64,000 nucleotides of DNA from Candidatus Gastranaerophilales bacterium (GCA_944323395.1 CALUSI010000002.1:124001-188000), one strand, 5' to 3'. Numbered from the stretch's first letter, positions 27,666-36,753 are shown. Notes: generated by a model from the letters alone, not told the origin. Numbers and translations are program-made.

Positions 27666-28655
27666 ATGTTTTTTGATTTTTTGAAAAGAAAGAAATATTT
27701 AGATTGTGATTGTATGAAACACTCTATACATTTCTTTTATGATGAAATACGAGCTTGTTGTATAAACATTCCGGGACCTGTCTTTTATGAAAATTACCAA
27801 GGTGGGAATGTGGATTGGGACTTTGTATATAGAAAAAGAAAAGCACTTGTTAAACAGATTAATTCTCCTTTTTCAGATAAGGAATATCCATACTGCTGTG
27901 AGGGTTGCTGTGAGAAAGATTCTAAGTTTTCATCCAAGAAAGTTCCAAAATTTGAAAATAAAATAGATACAATGTACTTTCATAATCATATGTCTTGTAA
28001 TGCAAAATGTACTTATTGTGCATATGGACATATTGAAAGAGGTTATAAATACAGAGTTTTACCATTGGTTAAATCATTAATTGACAAAGAAATATTATCC
28101 AGAAATGCCCATATATATATGAGTGGCGGTGAAATTACTATTTCACCTGAGTTTGAAGAGCTTTTATCTTTGCTTTTACATTATATATACAGTAAAGTTG
28201 AAATTCTTACCTCAGGAATAAGATATTGTAAATCTATCGAAGAAGCATTTATACATGATAAATGTAAATTAGTTATTTCTTTAGATAGCGCAAATCCTGA
28301 AACATATAAGAATATTAAACAAGTAGATTGTTTTGATAAAGTTGTCCAAAATATAAATGATTATATAAAAGCATCAGAAAATGCAAAATCAAATATTACT
28401 ATGAAATATATAATTGTTGATGGTGTTAACGATAATAATGAAGAAATAACAAATTTTGTAAAACTTGTAAGTGAACTTGGTATAAAAGATATTAGACTTG
28501 ATTTTGATTATGAAAAATATAAATATACAAGAAATATAAAAGTTCCTGATTATTATTTTGATTTGTATAAAAATTTTAATGAAGTTTCAAAACAATTTTG
28601 TTTGAATGTTCAAAAATGTGATCAGATAGAAGCTATATTGGAAAAAAGTCATTAA
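27666..28655 (+). CDS. Radical SAM protein, N-terminal cysteine domain, SGGEI variant (dispersed paralogue)
   Basis: This is the same family as the 4.7-11.3 kb array. It has 329 residues, with N-terminal C14, C16, C31, C32 and a double pair C77, C78, C81, C82 (YCCEGCCEK), radical SAM motif C111-x3-C115-x2-C118 (CNAKCTYC), SGGEITISPEFEEL, SLDSANPETYKNIKQVDCFDKV and KYIIVDGVNDNNEEI. The first residues (MFFDFLKRKKYLDC) resemble those of the copy at 45207. It sits between a decarboxylase (9 bases upstream) and an EamA exporter (2 bases downstream), a stronger metabolic context than any of the clustered copies have. Reaction unknown. Confidence 0.85.
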   Translation: MFFDFLKRKKYLDCDCMKHSIHFFYDEIRACCINIPGPVFYENYQGGNVDWDFVYRKRKALVKQINSPFSDKEYPYCCEGCCEKDSKFSSKKVPKFENKIDTMYFHNHMSCNAKCTYCAYGHIERGYKYRVLPLVKSLIDKEILSRNAHIYMSGGEITISPEFEELLSLLLHYIYSKVEILTSGIRYCKSIEEAFIHDKCKLVISLDSANPETYKNIKQVDCFDKVVQNINDYIKASENAKSNITMKYIIVDGVNDNNEEITNFVKLVSELGIKDIRLDFDYEKYKYTRNIKVPDYYFDLYKNFNEVSKQFCLNVQKCDQIEAILEKSH

Positions 28656-28657
28656 TT

Positions 28658-29521
28658 ATGATAAATATAATTACTGTTTTCTTTTTAATAATAAGAATAG
28701 TTTCTAATCCGATTGCGAATTTATTCCAGAAAAAACTTACAAATCAACTTTCTTCTTTTACTATAAATTTTTATACATATTTGATTTTAAGTATTTTTTG
28801 CCTTCCTTTTATTTTTTCATATGTGAAATTAGAATATATTAATTCAAATTTTATTAGTTTGGTTCTATTAGCAGGTTTTATGTGTGCTTTAGGAACTGTT
28901 TGTACTATAAAAGCTGTAAACATTGGAGAATTATCTGTGTTAGGGCCAATAAATGCCTATAAGAGTGTTATAGGTTTAGTTGCTGCATTTATATTTTTAA
29001 AGGAAACACCTTCTTTTATTGCTATAATAGGTATGAGCCTTATAATAATTGGCAGTAAATATATTTTTGAAACAGACGAAAATGGATTTTCAATCAATTT
29101 AATAAAAAGAAAGGATATTCAGTTAAGATTTCTTTCATTAATTTTGACTGGAACAGAAGCAGCAATCCTAAAAAAGATTATATTAATTTCTTCTGTAGAA
29201 ATGTGTTTTATTTTTTGGTGTTTTATGGGACTATTTTGGACTGGTATTTTTGTTGTAATTGCAAAGAAAAACATACAATTGAAGTCATATAAAGTATTTT
29301 TTATTCTTTTATTAATAGCTTCTTGTTTAGGTCTGATGCAATTTTCTACAAACTTTGTTTTTGAAAGAATGAATGTTGGTTATGCTCTTGCATTATTCCA
29401 ATTATCATCAATTATAACAGTGTTCTTAGGATATAAATTCTGTAAAGAAAAAAATATTTTAAGAAAATTGTTTGCAACATTAATAATGGTACTTGGTTCA
29501 GTTTTAATTATTTTTTCATAA
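28658..29521 (+). CDS. EamA/DMT-type membrane transporter
   Basis: The 287-residue protein is almost entirely hydrophobic, with about ten predicted helices in two repeats. It has the short-helix signature SLGPINAYKS-like (LSVLGPINAYKSVIGLVAAFIFLKETPS) and the C-terminal ALFQLSSIITVFLGYKFCKE. DMT proteins export amino acids, purines or other metabolites across the inner membrane. It follows the radical SAM gene after 2 bases and ends at an intrinsic terminator, closing the decarboxylase-radical SAM-exporter operon. Cargo unknown. Confidence 0.83.
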   Translation: MINIITVFFLIIRIVSNPIANLFQKKLTNQLSSFTINFYTYLILSIFCLPFIFSYVKLEYINSNFISLVLLAGFMCALGTVCTIKAVNIGELSVLGPINAYKSVIGLVAAFIFLKETPSFIAIIGMSLIIIGSKYIFETDENGFSINLIKRKDIQLRFLSLILTGTEAAILKKIILISSVEMCFIFWCFMGLFWTGIFVVIAKKNIQLKSYKVFFILLLIASCLGLMQFSTNFVFERMNVGYALALFQLSSIITVFLGYKFCKEKNILRKLFATLIMVLGSVLIIFS

Positions 29522-29522
29522 A

Positions 29523-29544
29523 AAACGAGCCTATTGGCTCGTTT
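29523..29544. terminator. Bidirectional intrinsic terminator after the EamA gene
   Basis: AAACGAGCC, a TATT loop and GGCTCGTTT form a strong stem between converging stops. T runs are modest on the plus strand and longer on the minus strand. Confidence 0.8.
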
Positions 29545-29560
29545 CAAGTGAAAAATTTTT

Positions 29561-30385
29561 CTACGCAACTTCTTCTTTTAAAATATTTTTCTTATTTTTT
29601 TCTTCATTTTCATCTTTTAAGAATAAATTATTTTGGCTTAAAGAATAATCTTCATTTGATACAAACATTTCTTCCAAAAAATTAGCAAATGCGCCTGAAT
29701 AACTCATATCGTCAGCACCTAAAGCATATCTGGCATTTTGGACTGCTTCATCTTTTTTAAATCCTTGTCTGATAAATTTTTCAACTTCAGCGTTAAAATC
29801 CATTTGTGAAACTTCTTTTTCTTTTTCTTTGGAATTTTCAATACCGGAACCACTGCTTACACCTAAAGCTCCAACAGAAGTACCTTGTTGTACTGAAATT
29901 TCATAATTTATGTCACCCAAAATTTGGTTCATAAAAATTTCTTCACTTTCAAGAGCACCGTTTCCATTTGCATCTGCAATTTTTATTTCACCACCCATTC
30001 CGTCTGAGATAGTATATACAGCAATTGATCCTGTTCCTACGCTGTTATCGAAATTTCCTGCCTTATAATCAGAAATATATGTTGTTTTTTGGTAAGATAC
30101 ATTTACTTTTAAACCCATTGCTTCACAAGCTGATTTAAATTCACCTGCTTGTAATACACTTTTATTATCATTGTATAAATCTGCTATCATACTTTGTAGT
30201 TGGTAATCTTGTTCACAATCAAAACTGTCTATTATCTGTTGTTTTAAGTCATCTGATAATGCATTACCATAATCAGCAAAGTTTGCTTCTTTACCTTCAC
30301 GAATGCTTGTTGTTTTAATGCCTGCTTGGTGAAGTCTTTCTTCAAAGTCTTTATAACTTATTCCTTGTCCGTTGACTGCTGTCAT
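29561..30385 (-). CDS. Unrecognised protein with a canonical EF-hand/dockerin-type calcium loop
   Basis: I do not recognise a full-length family. One segment, IADANGNGALESEEIF, fits the 12-residue calcium loop exactly: D138, N140, N142, G143, L145 and E149. An earlier region (about 2-90) is helical and acidic, and the last 35 residues are low-complexity Lys/Glu/Asn. There is no Sec signal; the start is MTAVNGQGISYKDFEERL. An SD (GAGGGG) precedes the ATG. The single loop plus the helical YKDFEERLHQAGI start may form an EF-hand pair. It is monocistronic and convergent with the EamA gene. Confidence 0.65.
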   Translation of the reverse strand: MTAVNGQGISYKDFEERLHQAGIKTTSIREGKEANFADYGNALSDDLKQQIIDSFDCEQDYQLQSMIADLYNDNKSVLQAGEFKSACEAMGLKVNVSYQKTTYISDYKAGNFDNSVGTGSIAVYTISDGMGGEIKIADANGNGALESEEIFMNQILGDINYEISVQQGTSVGALGVSSGSGIENSKEKEKEVSQMDFNAEVEKFIRQGFKKDEAVQNARYALGADDMSYSGAFANFLEEMFVSNEDYSLSQNNLFLKDENEEKNKKNILKEEVA

Positions 30386-30519
30386 AATAATTCCCCTCTT
30401 AATAAATTCCCATAATTATATAAAGTTTTTTTTTACACAAAAATTGCTAGTAAAAATAAAAATTACATGATTCAAATAAAATATTGCCAAAAATCAATAA
30501 ATATGAGATATTATGTACA

Positions 30520-32343
30520 ATGAAATATGTAAATAAACAGAAACTTTTACTTATTTTTCCTCCTCAATGGACGCCTATTAGTCCTCATTTTGCTTTACCA
30601 TCATTGATTGGACAATTAAAATCTAATGGTTTTGATGCAGAGGCAATGGATTTAAATATTGATTTTTTTAATGAAATTCTTGCTAAAGAAAACATAGAAA
30701 ATTCAATTAAAACTACAAAAAAGCAGTTTGAGTGTCTCAAAAAAAATCTATTGGCTGTATTTTCTCCGAAAAAAAAAGAGTACGATTATACAAAAGAAGA
30801 ACAAATGTTTTTGTATAAATACAATAGAATTAAAAATTACTTACAGAAAAATAGTAATTATTTCAATTTCATACCAGTGCTTATTGATGAAGCAAAGAAT
30901 AATATAAAAAGTGAAAATTTCTACAATCCCAAATTGTTGGTTCAATCTATAAATATTATAGATAAGGCATTAGAAATAATTTCTTTACCATATACACCTA
31001 CAAAAATAGAGTTTGAAGGTATTTCAAATCCGTTTTTCAAATTTAATTATGAAACAATAAAATATTTTGTTTTGGATGATAAATCAAATATTTTTAAACG
31101 ATATTATGAAAAAAGACTTGATGAAATAATAAAAAAGAATGCAGACTTTATTGCAATTTCACTAAATTCTTCAAGCCAGATTGTACCCGGATTAACATTA
31201 ACATATCTTTTAAAACAAAGTACAAAAGCACATATCAATATTGGCGGAAATTTTTTTGGAAGAATTGCAGATGAGCTAAAAAATCATAAAGAGTTTTTTA
31301 GTATATTTGCAGACAGTGTTTCTATTGAAGAAGGAGAAGGTCCAATAATTGAAGTAGCAAAATTTGTGACTGGTGAGAAAAAAATTCAAGAAGTTCCGAA
31401 TTTAATGTATAAGTTTCAGGGAAAAATATGCGAAAATGAGAAGATGAAGCCGATAAAATTAAATGAAATGGCTAATATTGATTTGGATGATTATGATTTT
31501 AGTAAATATTTTTCTCCGGAAATAGTTCTTCCGTATCAGTCTTCGAGAGGTTGTTATTGGGGCAAATGCAGTTTTTGTGATCAGGATTTTGGACAAGATT
31601 TTAATGTAAAAAGTACAGATAAAGTAATCTCAGAGTTCAGGGAAGTAAAAGAAAAGTATAATATAGAAAAATTTGAATTCATAGATGAATCGGTTTCTCC
31701 GACATATCTTGATGAACTTTCTAAAAAATTAAAAGAACAAAAAGATATTTTTCCTGAATTCTTTTTTGATGCCAGACTTGAAACGGCATTTACTAAAGAA
31801 ATTTTAAATAATGGATTTAAAGCAGGTTTAAGAATGGTATTATGGGGGCTTGAATCAGGTTCTAAGAAAGTTTTGGAATTAATCAACAAAGGAATTGATT
31901 TAGATAAAAGGTTTGATATATTGAAAGATGCAAAAGATGTTGGAATTTGGAATTTCGCTTTCATATTTTTTGGTTTTCCGACTGAAACAATGGATGATGC
32001 GATGTTAACTGTAAAAATGCTTATTGATAATAAAGATATAATTCATTCTTATGGAAGAAGTGTTTTCACAATGGGGCGTCATGCTAAATTGGCACAGGAT
32101 CCTCAAAAGTATGGTATTACAAAAATTTATCCTGCAGAAGATGAATTTTCTCCAAATATAAATTTTGAGAGCGTTGGTTCTAACAAGAAACAACTAAAGG
32201 AAATTCTAAATTATTGTATAGTTGAATGTTCTAAAGCTTATCAAAATCCTTTGTGGATGTACTTAAGGTACCGAGAATGGTTATTTTTATATATTTCCAA
32301 GTATGGTTCTGATTGGGTGAAAAATTACAAATTATCTTTATAA
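30520..32343 (+). CDS. B12-binding-type radical SAM protein
   Basis: The ATG at 30520 is preferred to the upstream TTG at 30484 because the domain starts at KLLLIFPPQWTPISPHFALPSLI, the usual beginning of the cobalamin-binding-like Rossmann fold. The DxHxxG cobalamin ligand motif is not visible, as in many relatives. A long insert (about 60-200) precedes the domain's second half (FIAISLNSSSQIVPG, INIGGNFFGR). The radical SAM motif is SSRGCYWGKCSFCDQ, i.e. C-x4-C-x2-C rather than C-x3-C-x2-C. A TIM-barrel tail follows, including LWGLESGSKKVLELINKGID and FFGFPTET. Many relatives methylate or rearrange lipids, peptides or cofactors; the substrate is unknown. A small coiled-coil gene follows 9 bases later. 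Confidence 0.87.
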   Translation: MKYVNKQKLLLIFPPQWTPISPHFALPSLIGQLKSNGFDAEAMDLNIDFFNEILAKENIENSIKTTKKQFECLKKNLLAVFSPKKKEYDYTKEEQMFLYKYNRIKNYLQKNSNYFNFIPVLIDEAKNNIKSENFYNPKLLVQSINIIDKALEIISLPYTPTKIEFEGISNPFFKFNYETIKYFVLDDKSNIFKRYYEKRLDEIIKKNADFIAISLNSSSQIVPGLTLTYLLKQSTKAHINIGGNFFGRIADELKNHKEFFSIFADSVSIEEGEGPIIEVAKFVTGEKKIQEVPNLMYKFQGKICENEKMKPIKLNEMANIDLDDYDFSKYFSPEIVLPYQSSRGCYWGKCSFCDQDFGQDFNVKSTDKVISEFREVKEKYNIEKFEFIDESVSPTYLDELSKKLKEQKDIFPEFFFDARLETAFTKEILNNGFKAGLRMVLWGLESGSKKVLELINKGIDLDKRFDILKDAKDVGIWNFAFIFFGFPTETMDDAMLTVKMLIDNKDIIHSYGRSVFTMGRHAKLAQDPQKYGITKIYPAEDEFSPNINFESVGSNKKQLKEILNYCIVECSKAYQNPLWMYLRYREWLFLYISKYGSDWVKNYKLSL

Positions 32344-32352
32344 GGAGGAAAA

Positions 32353-32694
32353 ATGGGAATATTCCAAAAACTTGCTGAGAAGTTGGGTTTGATTCAAGAA
32401 AACAGAACTGAAAAAATAAATGAAGAACGAGAAAACCAGAAAAATATTATGGTAACAAACCTTCTTAATATTGGATTTTCTGAAGATGATGTAAAGGAAG
32501 TCATTGAAATAATAGTAAAAGCAGAAAAAGAAATTCAAGAGCAAAAAGATTTATTAATAGGCACAAATATAAATGTTGATGATGTAAATCTGGCTATGAA
32601 ACCTTGCTTTGATGAAATAAGAAGGCTTCAGCAAAAAATGGCTAGAGATATTAGAGTTAAAATTGCAGAAATAAAACAACGCAAAGGGATATAG
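32353..32694 (+). CDS. Unrecognised small helical protein
   Basis: I do not recognise this 113-residue protein. It is highly charged and helical: MGIFQKLAEKLGLIQENRTEK, then NIGFSEDDVKEVIEIIVKAEKEIQEQKDLL, and a basic tail MARDIRVKIAEIKQRKGI. It has a very strong SD (AGGAGG, 6 bases from the ATG) and starts 9 bases after the radical SAM stop, so it may act with that enzyme. No cysteine motif, signal peptide or membrane helix is visible. Confidence 0.7.
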   Translation: MGIFQKLAEKLGLIQENRTEKINEERENQKNIMVTNLLNIGFSEDDVKEVIEIIVKAEKEIQEQKDLLIGTNINVDDVNLAMKPCFDEIRRLQQKMARDIRVKIAEIKQRKGI

Positions 32695-32811
32695 TTATAG
32701 ATATTAGGTTTTTATCTCTATAAAATTAACAAATCTTAATAAAATGTTATTTTTGTGGCATTTTTTTTATTTTTTTTATTTCTATAATTATAGTAAGATA
32801 AGGACTTGGGT

Positions 32812-34665
32812 ATGAAAATTCAGTATACTACGCCAATTAATAACAGATACTCATCGAAAATTAAATATACTAAAAATACAGAAAAGAATAACAAATCATT
32901 AGAAATACCTATGATTAGTAATTCTCTGGCAGAAGCTATTGGTAGAAGTCAGATTGTATCTTTTAGTGGTGAAAATCGAATCAAAGGAACTGTTTTTGAA
33001 CATTCTTGCTCTGAATTTTTGGGAGATAAAGAAAATATTTATTATAATAAACAGGATGGCAGTTTCCGTCATACTGTAGTTGGTCGTGATGGTCAATTAA
33101 AAAGACAAGAAGAATTTTATCCACAAGAAAGAAAAGAGATTACAACAAAGGTAATAAATGGAATAAAAACAACTACAACAATAAGCCCTTACATGCATAA
33201 AATCGAAAGATATAATGAAGATGGAGAACAAATATTTTATGAAAAAATAGATTCCTCTTCCAAAGAAACCATTATAACTGATTTTGAAGTGGGAAGAAGA
33301 ATAATTTCAAAAGAAAAAAACGGAATAAAATCAGTTCAGGTTATTGATTTAAAAACAAATTCAACTGTAACAACAGGAGATTTGGTATTACAAAGAGTAT
33401 ATGACGAAAAAACAGATAGTTATATCACCGAAAATATAATAACAGGTCAAATACTGAAAAGAGAAAAATTCAGACCAAATAACAAATATGATTCAATTAT
33501 TGAATATTCTCCTCGGACGGGTAAAGTTATAAGAGAGTATATGTATGACGCAAAAACTGGCGGTTATTTTGACTGTACATATTATGAGTCAGGAGCAAGG
33601 AAAAGACTTGTGAAATTGTCCAGAGATGGACGAAAGGAGAATACTTATGATTTCTTAAAGGATGGGAAAACAATTTTAAGACACATTCTCTTAGAAATGG
33701 ATAAAAAAGGGAACTTACAGTGTGAGACCGTATACATACCAGGAACAGACTTAATTGATACACAAACATTTTATGAAGAAGAAAGTTGCACAAAGTATTT
33801 TTTCAAAAGGACACCAAACATTCCACACTCTGCAGAACATTACCAAGATGGGAAATTAGTTGAAGAGATTAAATTTCAAAAAGATGGTGAATCCTATGAA
33901 TACTCAAAAGAATATAAACAAAATGGATCTGTCATAGAAAATTTCTTCAACAGAAACGGAGATAAAATACATTCAAAGTTTTATACATCTGATAATTTCT
34001 TATACCAATATGCAGAATACAACCCTAAAACAGATGAACTGATTAGGACAGTGGATTTTGACAGACTTTCAGGAAATATAAAAGAAACAATATATGATGA
34101 ATTAACAGGCTACGCTAAAAAGATTATTATTTCAACTTCAAACGGTAAAACAAGAGAAGTTAGAGAATTTTATAAAGATTCAAAACAAATAAAAATCAAA
34201 ATAGAATACAATTTTGACGGTTCATATTTTTATACAAGATATGATGAAACAGGCTCTGTAATAAAAAGAGAAGAATATAATGCAGACGGAACAAAAAAAG
34301 AATATCATAATTCAAATGGAAGAGACTGGTATAGAAATTATTATAATTCAGAACCTCAAAAGCAAAAAAGAAAAGAAACAGCAATATCAGAAGAAGATGT
34401 TATTGAACATATTTTAAGTGTCACTTCAAGTTCTGTTAAAGATATTCATGAAATAACACAAAGAGAATGGGAAAAAATGGCAGAAATATTGGGTATAGAA
34501 AATCCTAATGATTTAATTAGCTTGAATAAAGAAACCTATAGAAAACTTTCAAAAAGATTTCACCCTGACTTATTACAAGGTGAAGAGAAAAAAGAATATG
34601 GAGAAAAAATATTTAAAATAATTCAAAATTTATATACTAATGCGGGCAGAGGAACACACATATAA
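32812..34665 (+). CDS. YwqK/MORN-like repeat protein with a C-terminal J domain
   Basis: The start is ATG 32812 (AAGGA 8 bases upstream). Residues 1-60 are disordered and contain VSFSGENR. From about 70 to 530 there are repeated short units of the form xIxEYxPxTGKxIREYxYDxKTGG, as in YwqK/MORN-type beta repeats (for example EYSPRTGKVIREYMYD, IYDELTGYAKKIIIS, EYNFDGSYFYTRYDETG). The last 70 residues look like a J domain: YRKLSKRFHPDLLQGEEKK with the diagnostic HPD at 584-586, preceded by a helix. J domains stimulate Hsp70 ATPase. Repeats plus a J domain is an unusual pairing. No Sec signal is seen. Confidence 0.78.
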   Translation: MKIQYTTPINNRYSSKIKYTKNTEKNNKSLEIPMISNSLAEAIGRSQIVSFSGENRIKGTVFEHSCSEFLGDKENIYYNKQDGSFRHTVVGRDGQLKRQEEFYPQERKEITTKVINGIKTTTTISPYMHKIERYNEDGEQIFYEKIDSSSKETIITDFEVGRRIISKEKNGIKSVQVIDLKTNSTVTTGDLVLQRVYDEKTDSYITENIITGQILKREKFRPNNKYDSIIEYSPRTGKVIREYMYDAKTGGYFDCTYYESGARKRLVKLSRDGRKENTYDFLKDGKTILRHILLEMDKKGNLQCETVYIPGTDLIDTQTFYEEESCTKYFFKRTPNIPHSAEHYQDGKLVEEIKFQKDGESYEYSKEYKQNGSVIENFFNRNGDKIHSKFYTSDNFLYQYAEYNPKTDELIRTVDFDRLSGNIKETIYDELTGYAKKIIISTSNGKTREVREFYKDSKQIKIKIEYNFDGSYFYTRYDETGSVIKREEYNADGTKKEYHNSNGRDWYRNYYNSEPQKQKRKETAISEEDVIEHILSVTSSSVKDIHEITQREWEKMAEILGIENPNDLISLNKETYRKLSKRFHPDLLQGEEKKEYGEKIFKIIQNLYTNAGRGTHI

Positions 34666-34959
34666 AAAATAGCTTATAAAATCTTTCTGCTTTTTGGTTG
34701 AATAATATATCACATAGAAAATGGAAGCAGATGGAATTATTTAAATCTAAGAAAATGGTTATAAAAAATTTTTAAAAAAAGTAAGAAATCAAAATTAGTG
34801 TATACTAAATACAATAAAATAAAAAAGTTTTATAAAGACATATAAAAAGCACGATTCCGTAATTCAATCAAATTAAGTATCTTAGCTACATTTATTATTG
34901 CATTATTTTTTTTGTCGTAATAGAATTTTTCCAGAAAATCAGATAAGAGGATTTTGATA
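34666..34959. other. AT-rich intergenic stretch, no gene seen
   Basis: This 294-base gap before ldpA has no open reading frame with a ribosome binding site and no obvious RNA gene. TATACT at about 34801-34806, and the SD AAGAGGA just before ldpA, suggest that it contains the ldpA promoter region. Confidence 0.5.
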
Positions 34960-35934
34960 ATGTTAAAAGATTTATTTGAGGATAAGAAGTGTTTTAAATT
35001 AGTTTGCGGAGCTGGTAATGAGGATGCAGACGAAGTTGAAAAACTTGTGACTGTATATTCAAAGGCGGGATGTCCTTTTTTTGATGTATGTGCAAAACCT
35101 GAAATAGTTGATGCTGCAAAACGAGGTTTAGAAAGAGCAGGTATTAAAGAAAATCGATATTTGTGTGTTAGTGTTGGAATAGACGGTGATCCTCATATTA
35201 CAAAAGCAGTAATAAATAAAGAAAATTGTATACAATGCGGAAAGTGTAAGGAAATATGTCCTCATGATGCTGTAAGTTATGTTAATGGTGAATACAACGT
35301 TAAGAGAGAAAGATGTTTGGGCTGTAATCAATGTTTAAAAGTATGCCCGACTTCAGCTATATCAATGGAAACACAACTTCAGGATTATAAAGAGGTTCTT
35401 CCTAAATTAATTTCTAAAGGATTAGATTGTATTGAATTCCATGCTATTTCAGAAGATGAATCAGATGTGGATGAAAAATGGAATCAAATAAATGAACTTT
35501 TCGATGGAATGTTATGTATCTCGATTGACCGTTCTGAGCTTGGAGATAGAAAGTTAAAAGAAAGAGTAAAACGATTACTTTCTATAAGAGAACCATATTC
35601 AACAATAATTCAAGCAGATGGCATTGCAATGAGCGGAAATGACGATGAATATGGAACCACTCTTCAAGCAGTTGCAACGGCTCAATTATTTCAAAATGAG
35701 AAAATGCCTGCATACATTATGATGTCAGGAGGAACCAATACAAGGTCAACAGAGCTTGCAAAGAAATGTGGTGTTAATCCTCATTGTGTTGCAATTGGCT
35801 CTTATGCAAGGAAAATCATTAAAAAATATTTAGAAATGCCAAATTTATTTGATGATGAAAAAGCTATGAATGAAGCTGTAAAAATAGCAAAATCATTGGT
35901 GGATGTTTCTTTGGAGAATATGAATAATGATTAG
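34960..35934 (+). CDS. ldpA: LdpA-like iron-sulfur protein
   Basis: In Cyanobacteria, LdpA is an Fe-S protein that senses redox state and tunes the circadian clock. This copy keeps the whole pattern: KLVCGAGNEDADEVEKLVTVYSKAGCPFFDV, SVGIDGDPHITKAV, then two ferredoxin clusters at C90/C93/C96/C100 (CIQCGKCKEIC) and C119/C122/C125/C129 (CLGCNQCLKVC). An LdpA C-terminal-type barrel follows, with IQADGIAMSGNDDEYGTTLQAVATAQL and MMSGGTNTRST. The length (about 324 residues) is near the cyanobacterial proteins. No kai genes are in the window, so a clock role is not implied; general redox sensing is possible. The ATG at 34960 has AAGAGGA 8 bases upstream. A HAD gene overlaps the stop by 8 bases. Confidence 0.85.
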   Translation: MLKDLFEDKKCFKLVCGAGNEDADEVEKLVTVYSKAGCPFFDVCAKPEIVDAAKRGLERAGIKENRYLCVSVGIDGDPHITKAVINKENCIQCGKCKEICPHDAVSYVNGEYNVKRERCLGCNQCLKVCPTSAISMETQLQDYKEVLPKLISKGLDCIEFHAISEDESDVDEKWNQINELFDGMLCISIDRSELGDRKLKERVKRLLSIREPYSTIIQADGIAMSGNDDEYGTTLQAVATAQLFQNEKMPAYIMMSGGTNTRSTELAKKCGVNPHCVAIGSYARKIIKKYLEMPNLFDDEKAMNEAVKIAKSLVDVSLENMNND

Positions 35935-36682
35935 TTTAAAGACAAATAAATGGCAAATTGATAATATAGATACTGTATTATTTGATAAAGATGGTACATT
36001 TATTGACTTGCACTACTTCTGGGGCAAAATGACAGAAATGCGTGCAAGTAAAATAATAAAAACATTTGGAATGTCAAATTCCTCTTTTGCGAGACTGTGT
36101 CTCTACTTGGGTTATAATATTGAAACATCAAAAATGTTAAAAGATGGTATTACTGCATTGTATTCCCGACCTATTGTTATAGAGAAATTTAATGAAAAGT
36201 TGAAAGAAGAAAATATAATTACCACAGATAAAAGAATTGAAGAAATCTTTGATTATGTAAGTTCTGAGTTTTATAAGAATATCTCAAAATATACAAAACC
36301 AATTGAACCGGCTGTTGATTTTATAAAAAAATTAAAAGCGAATGGAATTAAAATAGGAATAGTAACTTCTGATGCCAAAGAATCAACTTTGTTAACCATA
36401 AAAAATTTTAAATGGGATAATTTATTTGATGTTGTGATTGGTCGGGAATCTTCAAAAAGTACAAAAGAAAGCGGAATCCCCACAAAAATGGCATTAGAAA
36501 TATTAACTGCCAATCCAAAAACTTCAATAATGATTGGTGATGCTCCAATGGATTATATTTCTGCAAAAAATGCAGGAATTGAAAAGACAATTCTTGTTGC
36601 TACAGGTCAAATAGATGAAGCAGAACTGAAAAAAACGTCTGATTATACAATAGAATCACTAAGTGATGTAGATATCTTTTAA
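35927..36682 (+). CDS. HAD-superfamily phosphatase (phosphoglycolate phosphatase-like)
   Basis: HAD motifs are in order: VLFDKDGTFIDLHYFW (first Asp and its +2 Asp in FDKDG), VTSDAKEST (motif II), and MIGDAPMDYISAKNAG (motif IV). A helical cap separates motifs I and II, as in subfamily I HADs. At 251 residues it fits phosphoglycolate phosphatase or a related small-molecule phosphatase; the substrate cannot be read. Coupling to ldpA by an 8-base overlap is the main context. Confidence 0.85.
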   Translation: MISLKTNKWQIDNIDTVLFDKDGTFIDLHYFWGKMTEMRASKIIKTFGMSNSSFARLCLYLGYNIETSKMLKDGITALYSRPIVIEKFNEKLKEENIITTDKRIEEIFDYVSSEFYKNISKYTKPIEPAVDFIKKLKANGIKIGIVTSDAKESTLLTIKNFKWDNLFDVVIGRESSKSTKESGIPTKMALEILTANPKTSIMIGDAPMDYISAKNAGIEKTILVATGQIDEAELKKTSDYTIESLSDVDIF

Positions 36683-36753
36683 CATATAGTATTTGGCATC
36701 TTGATTTTTTTATATTGTGGTGCAAAAATAGTTGATATAGTAAAGAGGTATTT

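Noticed and set aside
36683-36753. A promoter for the Trp leader between the HAD stop and the leader ORF
   Set aside because: Only weak matches (TATAGT near 36736 with poor -35 and almost no room for a leader) were seen; read-through from ldpA-HAD is equally possible.
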